Shown piece after piece: positions 10,736 to 21,718 of a DNA stretch of 64,000 nucleotides. Both the position numbers and the translations under genes were made by a program. The notes under the pieces are model-generated. The model was not told the DNA's origin, made no database searches, and saw only the letters and a program-made list of their open reading frames with translations. How positions within the stretch are numbered: the stretch's first letter is position 1; each line of letters opens with the position of its first letter. Source of the DNA: Aaosphaeria pasadenensis (Eukaryota > Ascomycota > Dothideomycetes > Pleosporales); the NCBI GenBank assembly GCA_022813625.1, contig JAKLMB010000006.1:992001-1056000 (forward strand). Direction: 5' to 3'.

Positions 10736-12196
10736 AGAGCCCTCATAGCAGTAGAGAATTGGCCTGCCCAGACACTCGGAAATCAACCAACGACTTATTA
10801 TACCGGATTGTCACTATCCTTATGTGGTATTCAGCCCTACAGTACTTTGGACGCGGATCGCGGATAGTTCGCTCTTGGCTGACAAAATCCAACCTGCTAC
10901 GACATAGCCTCTTATCCTCGAAGGCTTTACATTCGATATGAACAAGCCAAGTAGCTTAGCTTTCCACAAGTCCAGGGTTATGCACCCCGCACAGGAACAT
11001 ATGTTGGAACCGGGTGCTTGCAGTAGGCATGCTGTTGGAGGGTTGGTCACTTGCATAGGAGAAAGTCGAGCTCGGGTGTGGCTGCGATAATAACAGGTCT
11101 GCACGTTGTGGTAGCAGATTCACGGAGATGGGAGCGATATGCACCGTGGATGATTGTGTTCTGTTCTTTGCATATCTTGCATCGCCAACCTGCATGATTG
11201 TCCTTTTGTATCACGATTATGTACACATAATTTACGAAGTTTTCTTCGAGGTGTTTTACATCTCCTACGCTCGCATACCTATGACGACAGACCGAGGGGA
11301 CATCTTCAAATACTTGTAATAATCCGGATCGCTCCGAGATGGGATTTGGAATGGGAAGTTCTAGCATCATGCAACAAAATTCTTATATGGGGTATATCGG
11401 TGTAAACATCCTAACGGGTTTTCTTTACTATCAAAGCTCCATCGGCGAACGTATCGAATTGAGCTTCGTCTGTGGTTGAGGTACGAGTGCGATGCTCCGG
11501 TTACATCTCGTATTCTATGTTCACACGATGTCGCTAACAGCCGAAGCCCCGTATTGAACTGTTATCTAACCCCTTCTGTAGCTCTACACCAGTCAATTAT
11601 GTATGTCAGGATCTGTAAAGATCAGCTGCCCAATTATTGAAAACTCAAATAGTCTCTGGCTAGAGAAAATGGGTACCCTGGCTAGGTATACCGCGCCTGT
11701 GCTATCACCGCCGTGCAACCCAGAGGAGGATATCAAGCTCAGCTAGTGGCGTTTCCCCGTGGCGTGAGTCTGGTCCCCATGGCTTCCCGCGCAAATGCGT
11801 CCAAAATAGCACCAAGGATTGGGAATAACGAGGTATTAGCCCGGCGCGTGGGCGCCTTCGATATTGAAAAATCCCGAGTTACCGGGTGAAGTGCTGCACG
11901 AGGCTTGCTGAGATCTGTGGCTCGCGATAAAAAGAAAAGACCTCACCTGTTCGGGTTCGCTGTGGAACGTATACAAAGGGATCGCGGGTTCTTCGTTCGT
12001 CTGGTCAGTCACAACCTCCTTCCCACCGCACTCGTCTCGTTTCTTCCGTGCCTGCTATTACGAGGAAAAGCAATTGAAGGGTGCCTACCACGCTCGCTGT
12101 TCACTACCCATCGCCATATTCCTCCCAATCAGTCACTTTGATCCCTTAACATAACATCATACTTGTGTAATACGCTGTTACATAGACTCTCGTTCA
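10736..12196. other. Intergenic region between ALG13 and the GH5 gene
   Basis: I see no gene. Open frames below 110 codons occur on both strands and none has recognisable motifs or sensible exon partners. The 200 bases before the GH5 start are pyrimidine-rich leader, with a TATACAAAG sequence near 11970 that could serve as a TATA element. Confidence 0.5.
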
Positions 12197-13576
12197 ATGC
12201 AGTTCAAGGCTTCGCTCTTGGCCACTTTGGCCGCTGCTTGGTCTGTCGCCAATGCTGCGCCAGCCAGGTTCGTACGCCTTGCGCATATAAATGTTCACGA
12301 CTAACGAATCTCAGTGAGCTGTCCCCTCGCGGTGTAGCCTTTGGTTGGGGAAGCACGAAAGTCCGTGGTGTCAACCTTGGTGGTTGGCTCGTCGTTGAAC
12401 CGTACGAAACCAAGACTGGTCCATAAAGTTGTCTATCAATAGCTAATTTGTCGCAGTTTCATAACACCTTCCATCTTTGAGAGGGCCAGTGGTGATTCAT
12501 CATGGGTTGTTGACGAATGGACTCTCTGCGAAAAGCTCGGAAAGCAAGGCTGCTTGGACGTTCTCAAACCTCACTGGGAAAGCTTTGTTCAGCTATCCGA
12601 TCTCCAGAAGATCAAAGATGCTGGTTTCAACGTAATCAGAATTCCAGTCGGATACTGGGCCTTCATGGATGCGGGAGGCCCTTACACATTTGGCGCCGCG
12701 CCATACCTCGACAAAGCGATCGGATGGGCACGCGAGACTGGCTTGAAGGTCGTTATCGACTTGCATGGAGCCCCAAAATCTCAGAATGGTTTCGATCATT
12801 CCGGACATAAGCTGGCCTCACCTGGATGGGGCCAAGGAGATAGCATTGGCCAAACGCACGACGTACTTAAGACTCTTTACTCGAAATACGCCATTCCATC
12901 CATGCAGGACGTCGTCATTGCCATTCAGCTGCTCAACGAGCCGTTCCTCAACCAACTCGACCCTAACATGGTTAAGAACTTTTACCGTGACGGATTCTAC
13001 AATCTGCGACAAGTCAGTGACACTCCAGCAATGATCCATGACGGCTTCTGGGACCCAGCCTGGCTCAACGGATTCTTGACACCTTCCGACAACAACGCAC
13101 AGAATGTCGTTGTGGACCACCATGAGTACCAGATCTTCGACCCTAATCTGATGTCAATGAGCCCTGGCCAGCACAGGGAGCAAGTCTGCGCAGCTGTCAA
13201 TGGTTACGCCAATGCTGATAAGTGGACCGTCGTCGGCGAATGGAGTGGAGCTATGACGGATTGTGCCAAGTACCTAAACGGCTACAGGGCTGGCAACCGT
13301 TACGAGGGAAGCTGGCCAGGTTCGTGGTGGATTGGCTCTTGTGCTGGCAAATCTGGTCTGGTCAGCAACTGGTCGCAATCCTGGAAGGACGACGTTCGGA
13401 GTTACATCGAGACCCAGCTTGACGCCTTCGAGGGTAGGACCCAAGGTTACTTCTTCTGGAACTTCAAGACCGAGGGCGATGCCGGTGAATGGGACCTCTT
13501 CCAGTTGTTGGACAATGGCGTATTCCCACAGCCATTGACGGACAGGAAGTTTGGTAAGGTCTGCACAAACGTCTAG
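12197..13576 (+). CDS. Secreted GH5 exo-beta-1,3-glucanase (Exg1-like)
   Basis: Exons are 12197-12267, 12315-12401 and 12457-13576, giving 425 residues. A signal peptide of about 20 residues (MQFKASLLATLAAAWSVANA) precedes a short pro-region ending near LSPRG. The GH5 barrel shows GVNLGGWLVVEPF, VIRIPVGYWAF, VVIDLHGAP, LLNEPF with the acid/base Glu at about 214, and VVGEWSGA with the nucleophile Glu at about 314. Late in the protein come GYFFWNFKTE and EWDLFQLL. Fungal members of this subfamily hydrolyse beta-1,3-glucan from chain ends in wall remodelling or nutrition. No carbohydrate-binding module, GPI signal or transmembrane anchor is visible, so a freely secreted enzyme is likely. Confidence 0.93.
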
Positions 13577-14055
13577 CTTAGCTAGTAGATGATTAGACGC
13601 GCTCATGTTTCATGTTGTACATAATAATTACGTCAGTAGACTTTAATAAGATAATATCTCTAATGAACTGCTTCTGTACGAAGTACACATAAATTTGGCC
13701 ACAATTGGCCGAAATCTGTCTTCATGCACATGGACTATCCTGCAAACGCGAGATGTCAAGAAACAGTTGTATGCAATTAACTCATCATTATTATCGTGTA
13801 GCTTAAAACACAAATCTCCTAAACTGTCCCCGATGAACTATCGAAATCATCAATACCGTCGCTCATAAATGCAGTCCAATGTCCAGAACGCTCGTGGCTA
13901 CTACCAATGTAAGTGGAAAGGAATGTCAAAACCCTAGTCATGCAACCCGATACCCTCAGTATCATACGTCAGAAAGATTACTCGTAGGTGGTCGATGTGA
14001 AGGAGGGCCAGGAAGTCGAAGTTTAAGCATCGTCTGGCTTTCCGTCATTGCACAT
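13577..14055. other. Convergent intergenic region, GH5 and first subtilisin
   Basis: It holds only the 3' ends of two converging genes. I see no further gene or clear repeat. Confidence 0.5.
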
Positions 14056-15352
14056 CTACTGGACCTGGGCACCGTTGAAGGCGAGCAGGTTCTTTGTTCC
14101 ACTGGGAAGTCCAGTGATGACACCCTGATGAGCCAACTCCACGATGCGCGCGCAAAGGGCATCAGTCGAGATGCCTTCGAAAGCAAGAAGATAGGCGGCG
14201 AGGCCGACAACATGTGGTGTGGCCATTGAGGTACCGGAAATGGAGTTGGTCTTTCCGTCGTTCCAGGTGGAAAGAACTTGAACACCAGGGGCAAAGACAT
14301 CGACGATGTCGCCATAGTTGGAGAAAGATGCCTTTGCGTCGTTGGAATCGGTAGCGCCAACTGTGCAAGCACTTGCTTCAGAGGCAGGCGAGTAGTTGGC
14401 AGCATTGGCGTTGTTGTTACCAGCCGCGACACCGAAGAAGAGACCCGCAGCTACACCAGCAGCAACCTGGTATAGGATTAGCAATGAGCTCATTGAGCAG
14501 GATCAAGTAGACCTACAGCCTCATTGACGGCAGTATTCCTGCCACCACCCAAGCTCATGTTAGCAACCGAGCCCTTAGGACAATCGCGGGTCTTTTGGTC
14601 CTCAGAGGCGAATTGAATACCAGCGATGACGCCAGCGAATGTACCCTATCAATGTCAGAAGGTGCACACATCTGGTTTCTGGGGTACTCACCGAACCACC
14701 GGCATCAAGAACCTTGACGGCAAGGAGTTTTGTCTTCTTAGCAACGCCATATGTCTTTGAACCAACAGTACCGGCGACATGGGTGCCATGACCAGCACCA
14801 TCGCTGTCTTGACCATCACCAGTGAAGTTCTCGAGCCACTCGGCACGGCCCTCAAATTCAGGGTGGTCAACATAAATGCCAGTATCGATGATGTAGCTGC
14901 AAGTGCCCTCTCCAGCAGTAGAGTCGTACACATAGGTGTCACTACCCTTTGCCTCATGAGAGATGCGGCCAAGACCCCAAGGGGCTCCGCTCTCGGAGAG
15001 CCAGGTTTGGGTGTGCACTTCAGCATCTTGTTGGATCCATTCTACCTGAAATGTTGTCAGTTACATGTACTTTAGGGGAATCATATTCACGAACAGCGCC
15101 TGAGTCCTGAAGCTTCGTGACTGCATCAGGAGAGAGGTAGCCAGCGAACCCTCGGAAACCGCCAAAGTCATATTCGAAGTCAGGAGCATTCGCAAGCAGA
15201 CCCTGAGCAGCCTCCACATCCGCAATAGAAGCGTCAGGCTTCAGTTTGACGATGTACTTATTGGGAATCAGTGTCTCATCTCGGGGGATGATGAGTGGAG
15301 CCGCAAATGCAGCGGGCAACAATGCCAGAATGATTGATTTGGAAAACATCAT
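14056..15352 (-). CDS. Secreted subtilisin-like serine protease (S8A, proteinase K type), copy 1
   Basis: Exons are 15352-15095, 15045-14692, 14645-14517 and 14466-14056 with introns of 46-50 nt, giving 383 residues. A signal peptide (MMFSKSIILALLPAAFAA) is followed by an inhibitor-I9 propeptide (YIVKLKPDASIADVEAAQ onward, to about 98). The peptidase domain begins near TWLSESGAPWGLGRISH. The catalytic triad is complete: Asp140 in YIIDTGI, His172 in AGHGTHVAGT and Ser327 in SGTSMATPH. Oxyanion Asn lies in VAAGNNNANAA. The first of two adjacent ATGs was taken as start. A TATA-like element lies about 110 bp upstream. It is a close paralogue of the gene at 20317-21718, on the same strand. A nutritional or virulence-associated secreted protease is the usual role. 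Confidence 0.93.
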
Positions 15353-18300
15353 GAAAAAGCTGGGAAGATTGAAGATATGTTGCTTCTGTTTCAAGGTTGG
15401 CTGTAGAAAAGTCCTGGATTCTGTAAAGCAAAGATCAGCTTCTAAGGACAAATGCACGTCTTATATAGACATCGAGGAGGTCGCTACAATGTGAGCACCT
15501 TCCTTGACAATGTGACTCGATCGTGGACCTTCCAAAGTTGTGCTTGAGAAAGCGACGTTGCTAATTGCATGCATCAAATTGTTCCCAAACAGGCAGACCA
15601 ATATTACCATGTGGTGAGACATTCAAAGATCGCCTTGGTGTTGAGTAGGATCTGATGCCGGGCTGGCCTGCATGGGATCGTCATCGCAAGGATTTATGGC
15701 AGTGCAACGTGTGGACCCTCGCCGGGCGCCGGCATCAACGTTGACGAGCCCTGTCACCTTCCCTTTGCAAGCAGCAGATGGTCCTGTAATTCCCAGTCGT
15801 AGTTGACAAAGTATGGCCGAAATATCTACGACTCTCGCTGATTCGTTAAAACTACATCCACTATCGGGCTGTGGGGAAGTGTAGTTTCATAGAGGGAGTG
15901 TTCCCAGCTGGGAACTTAATCGTATATGCGACTTGGCTAGACATGGTAAATATCGAAGCTCGAGAACGGGTATCGGAGAGTATCTCTCTCGAACAACTCA
16001 AGTCAAGATCGGCATGCCTCGTACGGACGTAGCCTTGAAAGAGATGCCCAGGATGTAGTGCAGACTTCTGTTGATTCTCGTTTTGGTCGAAGAATGAGTG
16101 ATAATACGAGGAATTTGTCAACGGATTCTTGGCTGTTATTCATGGCTACCATGAGGTGCTTGCATCTTCAGACGCAAGATTATGTCCGGTGATATGGAAA
16201 GTATTGACTGCAGGCAGGGTGGGATGGAGTTGGAGGACTGCGACGAGAAACCATTGCTGTGAAGTTTGCAGTGTCAGTATCAAGCTGGAAAAAATCAAGT
16301 CAACTGGCAACGGCGACGATAGTGAGTGTACACCCTCATTTTACAATATCTGACGTCAATATCTGGCGAAGTGCAGACCAGCGTCAGCAAAGTCTGGTTG
16401 AAGACCGCCACAGGCGTCCGTAGGTATGTAGAGCGGACTTCGGTGTCGCCTTCGACGAGATGGCGAGCACGATAGGATCATCCCCTGGACTCCATTGGCA
16501 ATCCGAAACAGCGGGTGACCGTGCATACAGCAGGCCTATGGGTGGGATGTTGCAGGGAGTAAGGTCCAGGGTCCAACTCCACAGACATTGCAATTCGAAG
16601 ATGTCGAACAAGATCTAAGTCTAGCCAGTCAGTTATTCGAAGACGAAGAGTCCAGCGGAAGTAGTCCGTAATGCATGTGAAGAAAGGTCATGCTGGAGTG
16701 GGGGATGGTCTCGTGACGAATTCGAGAGAATCGGTGTGTGCCGGGGTATAATTAGCCATGTTCACTGCTTGTGGAAAACACAAGGGTAGTTGGGCTTAAT
16801 CGGAATAAGCAGAAGTGACTGCAATTCGCTGCGATTTGAAGACCGGCGACCATTAATCTATTCGTCATCGCGTCGCATAAGACGAAAGCTTGAAATGATA
16901 CCGGCTGAGTGACTACCTACCTGAACAAGACTCACAACAGCGCACCTCGCTCATCACCGCGCATGCCAAGAGATGACCGCAAGATAAGACAATAAGGCGT
17001 CTGATGCTGTGCCCTGCAAATGTTTGGATGAGTTAGGCTCCCTGGATGATATTGAAGTCCTAGACTTGCAGGCCCTGACCGGTTGGGAGATATCCTTGAC
17101 ATTTTGGCCAACTTTTCTCAACAAACAGCACCCGAGCCCATGATGAAGATGAGGTTACAATGCTGCGTATCAATGCATGGAGAATGTGTAAGCAATGCTC
17201 TCAAACCACAGCGACAATCCCAGAAGACTCCATACTGGTTTCAATAGCGCTCGAGAAATGGGAGAAGGTAGGCAATGACAAATATCGAGAAATAGTCTTG
17301 CGCCCACAGTGAAGTGAAGGTATCTGGTGAAATGTTGATAATCCTGGAAACGGGTCCGGTAATAGGCATGTTCATTCTAGACAATTGTGAGCTTCGGCGG
17401 CCGTGATTTGTGATGCATCGCCTTCAGCGTAAAGTGACTCCGAAAATTCAACAACCACTCTGGTTGATATTCTTCCCCAAGTGGCGGACACAGGTAGATT
17501 CCGGGAGATGAATACAGGGTCATCGCCACCAACAGATGTCGTCGGCCATTCAACGTCGTATACATGTGTGATATTCCCGGAGCACCATAGCCTTCAGTTC
17601 GGCCGGAGGAGTGGATTTGCACTGAAGCATCCGGGTAATAGTGGATAATCTGCATTCCCTTTAGTGGTATAGGCATTTTCCTAAGTTCTCAAGCTGGAAG
17701 GTGAGTGCCATTGATTTCTTTCTTTCAATGCATTTGGTCTTGTAAAGGCAAATAGGAACCGAAGTGGATGGTGCCTAATGAGTTTGTTGGATATGCCTCA
17801 TGCATATACGGCCGAAGAGCACCAAGAATTCGTGTGGGGCAAGAGAGAGATAGAATCGATCGACAGAGTGGGAATGGGTGCGCGACATGGCTTTCCTTTA
17901 TAGTCTCTGGATGTCCTCCATTTTCTGCGAGCGTGACACCATCTCCCGGCTCTTCATTGCCCTGCATCGTCTTCTTTGAGACTTCTGATACGGCGATGGC
18001 TTTTCCAGAGCTTACGGTGCTGTCTGGACCGCGATATGGACCTGAATGGTCGGATGAAACCCTGTCGCCTCAAAGGCCATCGGTATGCGATCTGCTGAAT
18101 GCGCGCGAAGCAGGGGAAGTTCTAGCGTTACAGTCAGTACGTCGAAGGACTCAGCACATGACAAAATCAATGTCGCATAAGTACGCCACCAGTCGAATTG
18201 AGGCAGAGCTGAGTGGTCTTGCGCCCAATGCGAAAAATTGGGAATAGGACATCTTCGCAAGGAGGACGGTGTGACGCTGAAATTTTCCAGGGATCTGGAA

Positions 18301-20316
18301 CGCTGTAGATATCTAAAACTGTCTGGCAAGTTGCTCCGTAGGGAATATTCAGATGAGACCAGATGAACTCTGATCGATCGCACGCGCTTTGCAGAGGGGG
18401 TCTATCCGGTCGGTCCCAGTTCGCAGATACTCTGGTGATTCAGCCTGATACACGATCACCTAGATAGGGAGGATCATGTTGATGGTAGAAGTAATAAAGA
18501 CTAGTTGAACTCTCTTTTGGTATATCGTGGTCTTTCTAACAGCGACTACACAGCAATCCCGTCGTTCAATATTCTTGGTCTGACTTGCTGTGATTGTAGG
18601 CTCTTGGTCTCGAATTGAACTAGCTCGACGTAGGATAGTGCGGTGAAGGTTGAACCTCAATGGCAACGCGATGTGAACGTTCCTTAAAGCAATGCGACAG
18701 CCTTCATCTGCGACAAAGACACGGAGAAATTCTGGGACTTTACAGACCTACAAAGGCTAGACAGAGAAGGAAACAATTCACATCAATTGGGGGCGCCTGT
18801 CCAGATTAACATAGTGGTAATCCCGCTCCGATAAAGTTTGATACGGAGCAGGCAATTTGCGGAGAACGATCCCCCTTCCCGACGAACCGACATAGATTAA
18901 CTCAGTCAATCTACTCCCTCCTCTGTTTTACCATTGCCACCTCCACGAGCCTCTCGCCACATCTATTCAGCCGCTCCGTTAATTTGTTCAGATGAAAGAC
19001 GCGAAGATGCAGCATTGTGGAATGGTCAGAGCGCCCTACATTCCCGTGGACCTGGAACCAAATTTCGCCTGAGGTCATTGGCATGGGGATAGTCGAATTG
19101 GCGCCCAGGAGAGCACGGGAATGTCTTTGGTATGGATTGGAAGATCGATCTACTTGACCGGAACATGTGTTCTGTCAAACCCAGGGATTACCTCAAGGAA
19201 ATTGCCGAACCTGGTTCGAGTCAAATTGAAATGCATGAGGCCCCCGAAACTCAAGAAGAGCTTGTTTCAACGAACAGTTACTTCTCGTTATGTTGCAAGA
19301 TTGCGACTCATGATGTACATCACGGCTCATCTGATAAAGATGACAGAGCCAGATCTGAATCTTTCCACGCTTTAAGGAAAGGGGGGCAGGGTAAGATCCC
19401 TTTGCTAACGCGCCACGCCCCACCGCGTCACAGCTGTGTCTTGAGTGGGCGGAGGCAGGCTCCTAGAACCCTTATTCCTCGATTGATATCGTGGTCATGG
19501 CGGTTATGCAAAATCCCACCTGCATGTATCCCGCGAGCCCAACGACTGGTATGCCCAGTGACATTCTGCGTTGATCAATTACTCACTCACTACGAGGTAT
19601 GTATCACCACACTCCTAAAGTTGATAGACGCCCAGATCCAATTCCCCACACTACTTCGTAACCTTGTGAAAATCGCCTACATTAGTTCAGGTGAAAAGGA
19701 AGATCATCAATGCAAGGCCTGACTCAGACCCATAAATTCTCAGCTAGCCCATCGCCACATGGCGTTACTAAATGGCTTCTTTGAGAAGTATGTTCCAAAT
19801 AGAGAAAGGGGGGTCCGACATAGCGCCGAAATACCAACGTCGTGATATCCTTTCCTTTTTCTGGCACGAGCACGAACCAATTCTTGGATTTGCCAATGCA
19901 ATCCTCTGGAATTCACAAGCCTGGAGCGGCCCAGTGTGGGGCTCTCTCAACAAGTATGTGTTTGAATCGTACAATATTGTTCAAACCATGAAAGATTAGT
20001 ACGAGGACGTGTCAGCCTATGCTCAAGGAAAGGGGTGCGTTTATTGCCTCTCGTTCAACAAGATCACATGAACTGCTATTGGGTGAATGTATCTTCCGAC
20101 ATGAGCTGCGAATATAGCAGAGATTTGAGGTAACTTCATAAACTAACACTACCATTCGTAAAAAAGAAAGGAAGCTCCAACGATGCGTGCATTCCAGGGA
20201 TTGAATAAAAAGGCAGTAGCAAATGCCAATGATATCCCACCTCTTTGGGAGTTTGTAGAGCGTATCAAGCTCTAGTAACCTGTTCCCATATTTCACCAGA
20301 GTGTTTATATACTAAC
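15353..20316. other. Gene-poor interval of about 5 kb between the two subtilisin genes
   Basis: Apart from the promoter of subtilisin copy 1 and the 3' side of copy 2, I can support no gene here. The longest open frames (17768-18247 and 19132-19722 on plus; 18383-18012 and 17676-17377 on minus) lack recognisable motifs, overlap on opposite strands and do not join into a convincing spliced product. Base composition looks ordinary, not the AT-rich texture of RIP-degraded repeats. No terminal inverted or long direct repeats were spotted. It may hold decayed genes or lineage-specific genes too diverged for recognition by eye. Confidence 0.45.
15460..15470 (-). promoter_or_regulatory. TATA-like element of subtilisin copy 1
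   Basis: The minus strand reads TCTATATAAG about 110 bp upstream of the start codon at 15352, a plausible core promoter position for a fungal secreted-enzyme gene. Confidence 0.4.
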
Positions 20317-21718
20317 TCAACCAGAAGGGTTGCTGCCCATTCATTAGTATTGGTTTCAAGAGACGGAAGAGTAGGAGATAACATACCCGTTGAACGCAAG
20401 CGCATTGACAGTACCGCTGGGGAGACCAGTGATCTTGTTCTTATTGGCAAGGGCAACGAGCCGGGAGCCGAGAGCAGCTGGGGTCTTCTTGCCCTCAAGA
20501 GACAAGATGTACGCACCAAGGCCAGCAACATGAGGAGTGGCCATTGAGGTTCCGGAGATAGAGTTCTGTCTCTCAGGTTAAAACAGCTCAAAATCCATTA
20601 CTAGGCGTTACTTACAGTGCCACCGTTCCTCCATGTGGAAAGGATAGAGACACCAGGTGCGAAGATGTCAACGACTGCGCCATAGTTGGAGAACGAGGCC
20701 CTGGCATCATTAGAATCGGTAGCACCAACGGTGAAAGCCGTGGGCTCCGATGCAGGAGAGTAGTTGGCAGCGTTGGCATTGTCGTTTCCGGCGGCAACAG
20801 CGAGGAAAAGGCCAGCAGAGACAGCATTGGCGGCAGCGGAGTTGACAGTGGCAGATTTGCTTCCACCGAGAGACAAATTGGCAACAGAACCCTTAGAGCA
20901 GCCTGCTCGGGTCTTCTGGTCGTTGGCAGCAAAGTTGATGCCAGCAATCACACCAGAGTTGCTGCCAGATCCAGCGCTGTCGAGAACCTTCACAGCGAAT
21001 AGCTTAGTCTTCTTAGCGACGCCGTACGTCTTGGAACCAATGGTACCAGCAACATGGGTTCCATGGCCGTTTCCATCAGCAGTCGAGCCATCACCAGCAT
21101 AGTTGGCAAGATGAGTTGCGCCTGCGATCATAGGTGAGCATGCTTGAATACGCGCTTTGGTTGGGTACAAACTTACGGCCTTCGAATTCAGGATGTGCGG
21201 TATAAATACCAGTGTCAATCACATAAGAGCAGGTATCAGTACCTGCACTGTCATCGTAGGTGTAGGAAGAGATTCCCTTGTTGACATGGGAAATACGTCC
21301 GAGACCCCAGGTTGAGGAGCTCTGGGTAACGTATGCACGCTTTTCCACCTCGCCGAGGTAGGCTGTCACAATGGCATCTTGCTCGATGTATTCAATCTAG
21401 TTGTATCAATATCGGGAGTGATCTGCTTGTTTCTGGTGGACTTACACCCGGGATGAGCGAAATAACGCTGACGGTCGAGTCGGACAACTGGCCAGAGAAG
21501 CCCTTGAACTTGCCAAAGCCAAAGACGTGATCGGGGCTCTTGTTCAAGGTTGCAAGAGCCTGGTCCAGCACGGTATCAGCTGCACCATCCCTCACCTTGA
21601 CGATCCACTTTCCTGGAATTGCTGATCCTGCACGTGGAAGGATGACGGGAGCACGAGGTTGGACAGTTGGGGCTGCGAGGGCGATGGGCAATGCCGCGAT
21701 CAGGAATTCGTAACGCAT
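20317..21718 (-). CDS. Secreted subtilisin-like serine protease (S8A, proteinase K type), copy 2
   Basis: Exons are 21718-21446, 21396-21177, 21121-20616, 20565-20387 and 20332-20317, giving 397 residues. The signal peptide is MRYEFLIAALPIALAAP; the I9 propeptide starts near GKWIVKVRDGAADTV; the mature domain begins near YVTQSSSTWGLGRISH after a KR at 110-111. The triad is Asp152 (YVIDTGI), His184 (NGHGTHVAGT) and Ser340 (SGTSMATPH). The tiny last exon (NPSG then stop) is my choice, because it restores an ending like other family members; without that intron the frame ends at 20356 with a different 10-residue tail. It shares the first intron position and long peptide blocks with copy 1, so both derive from one ancestor. 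Confidence 0.92.

Noticed and set aside
17768..18247. 159-codon plus-strand frame between the subtilisins
   Set aside because: No recognisable domain, and opposite-strand frames overlap it; coding status cannot be supported.
19132..19722. 196-codon plus-strand frame between the subtilisins
   Set aside because: The start lies in a weak context, composition is irregular and no family is recognisable.
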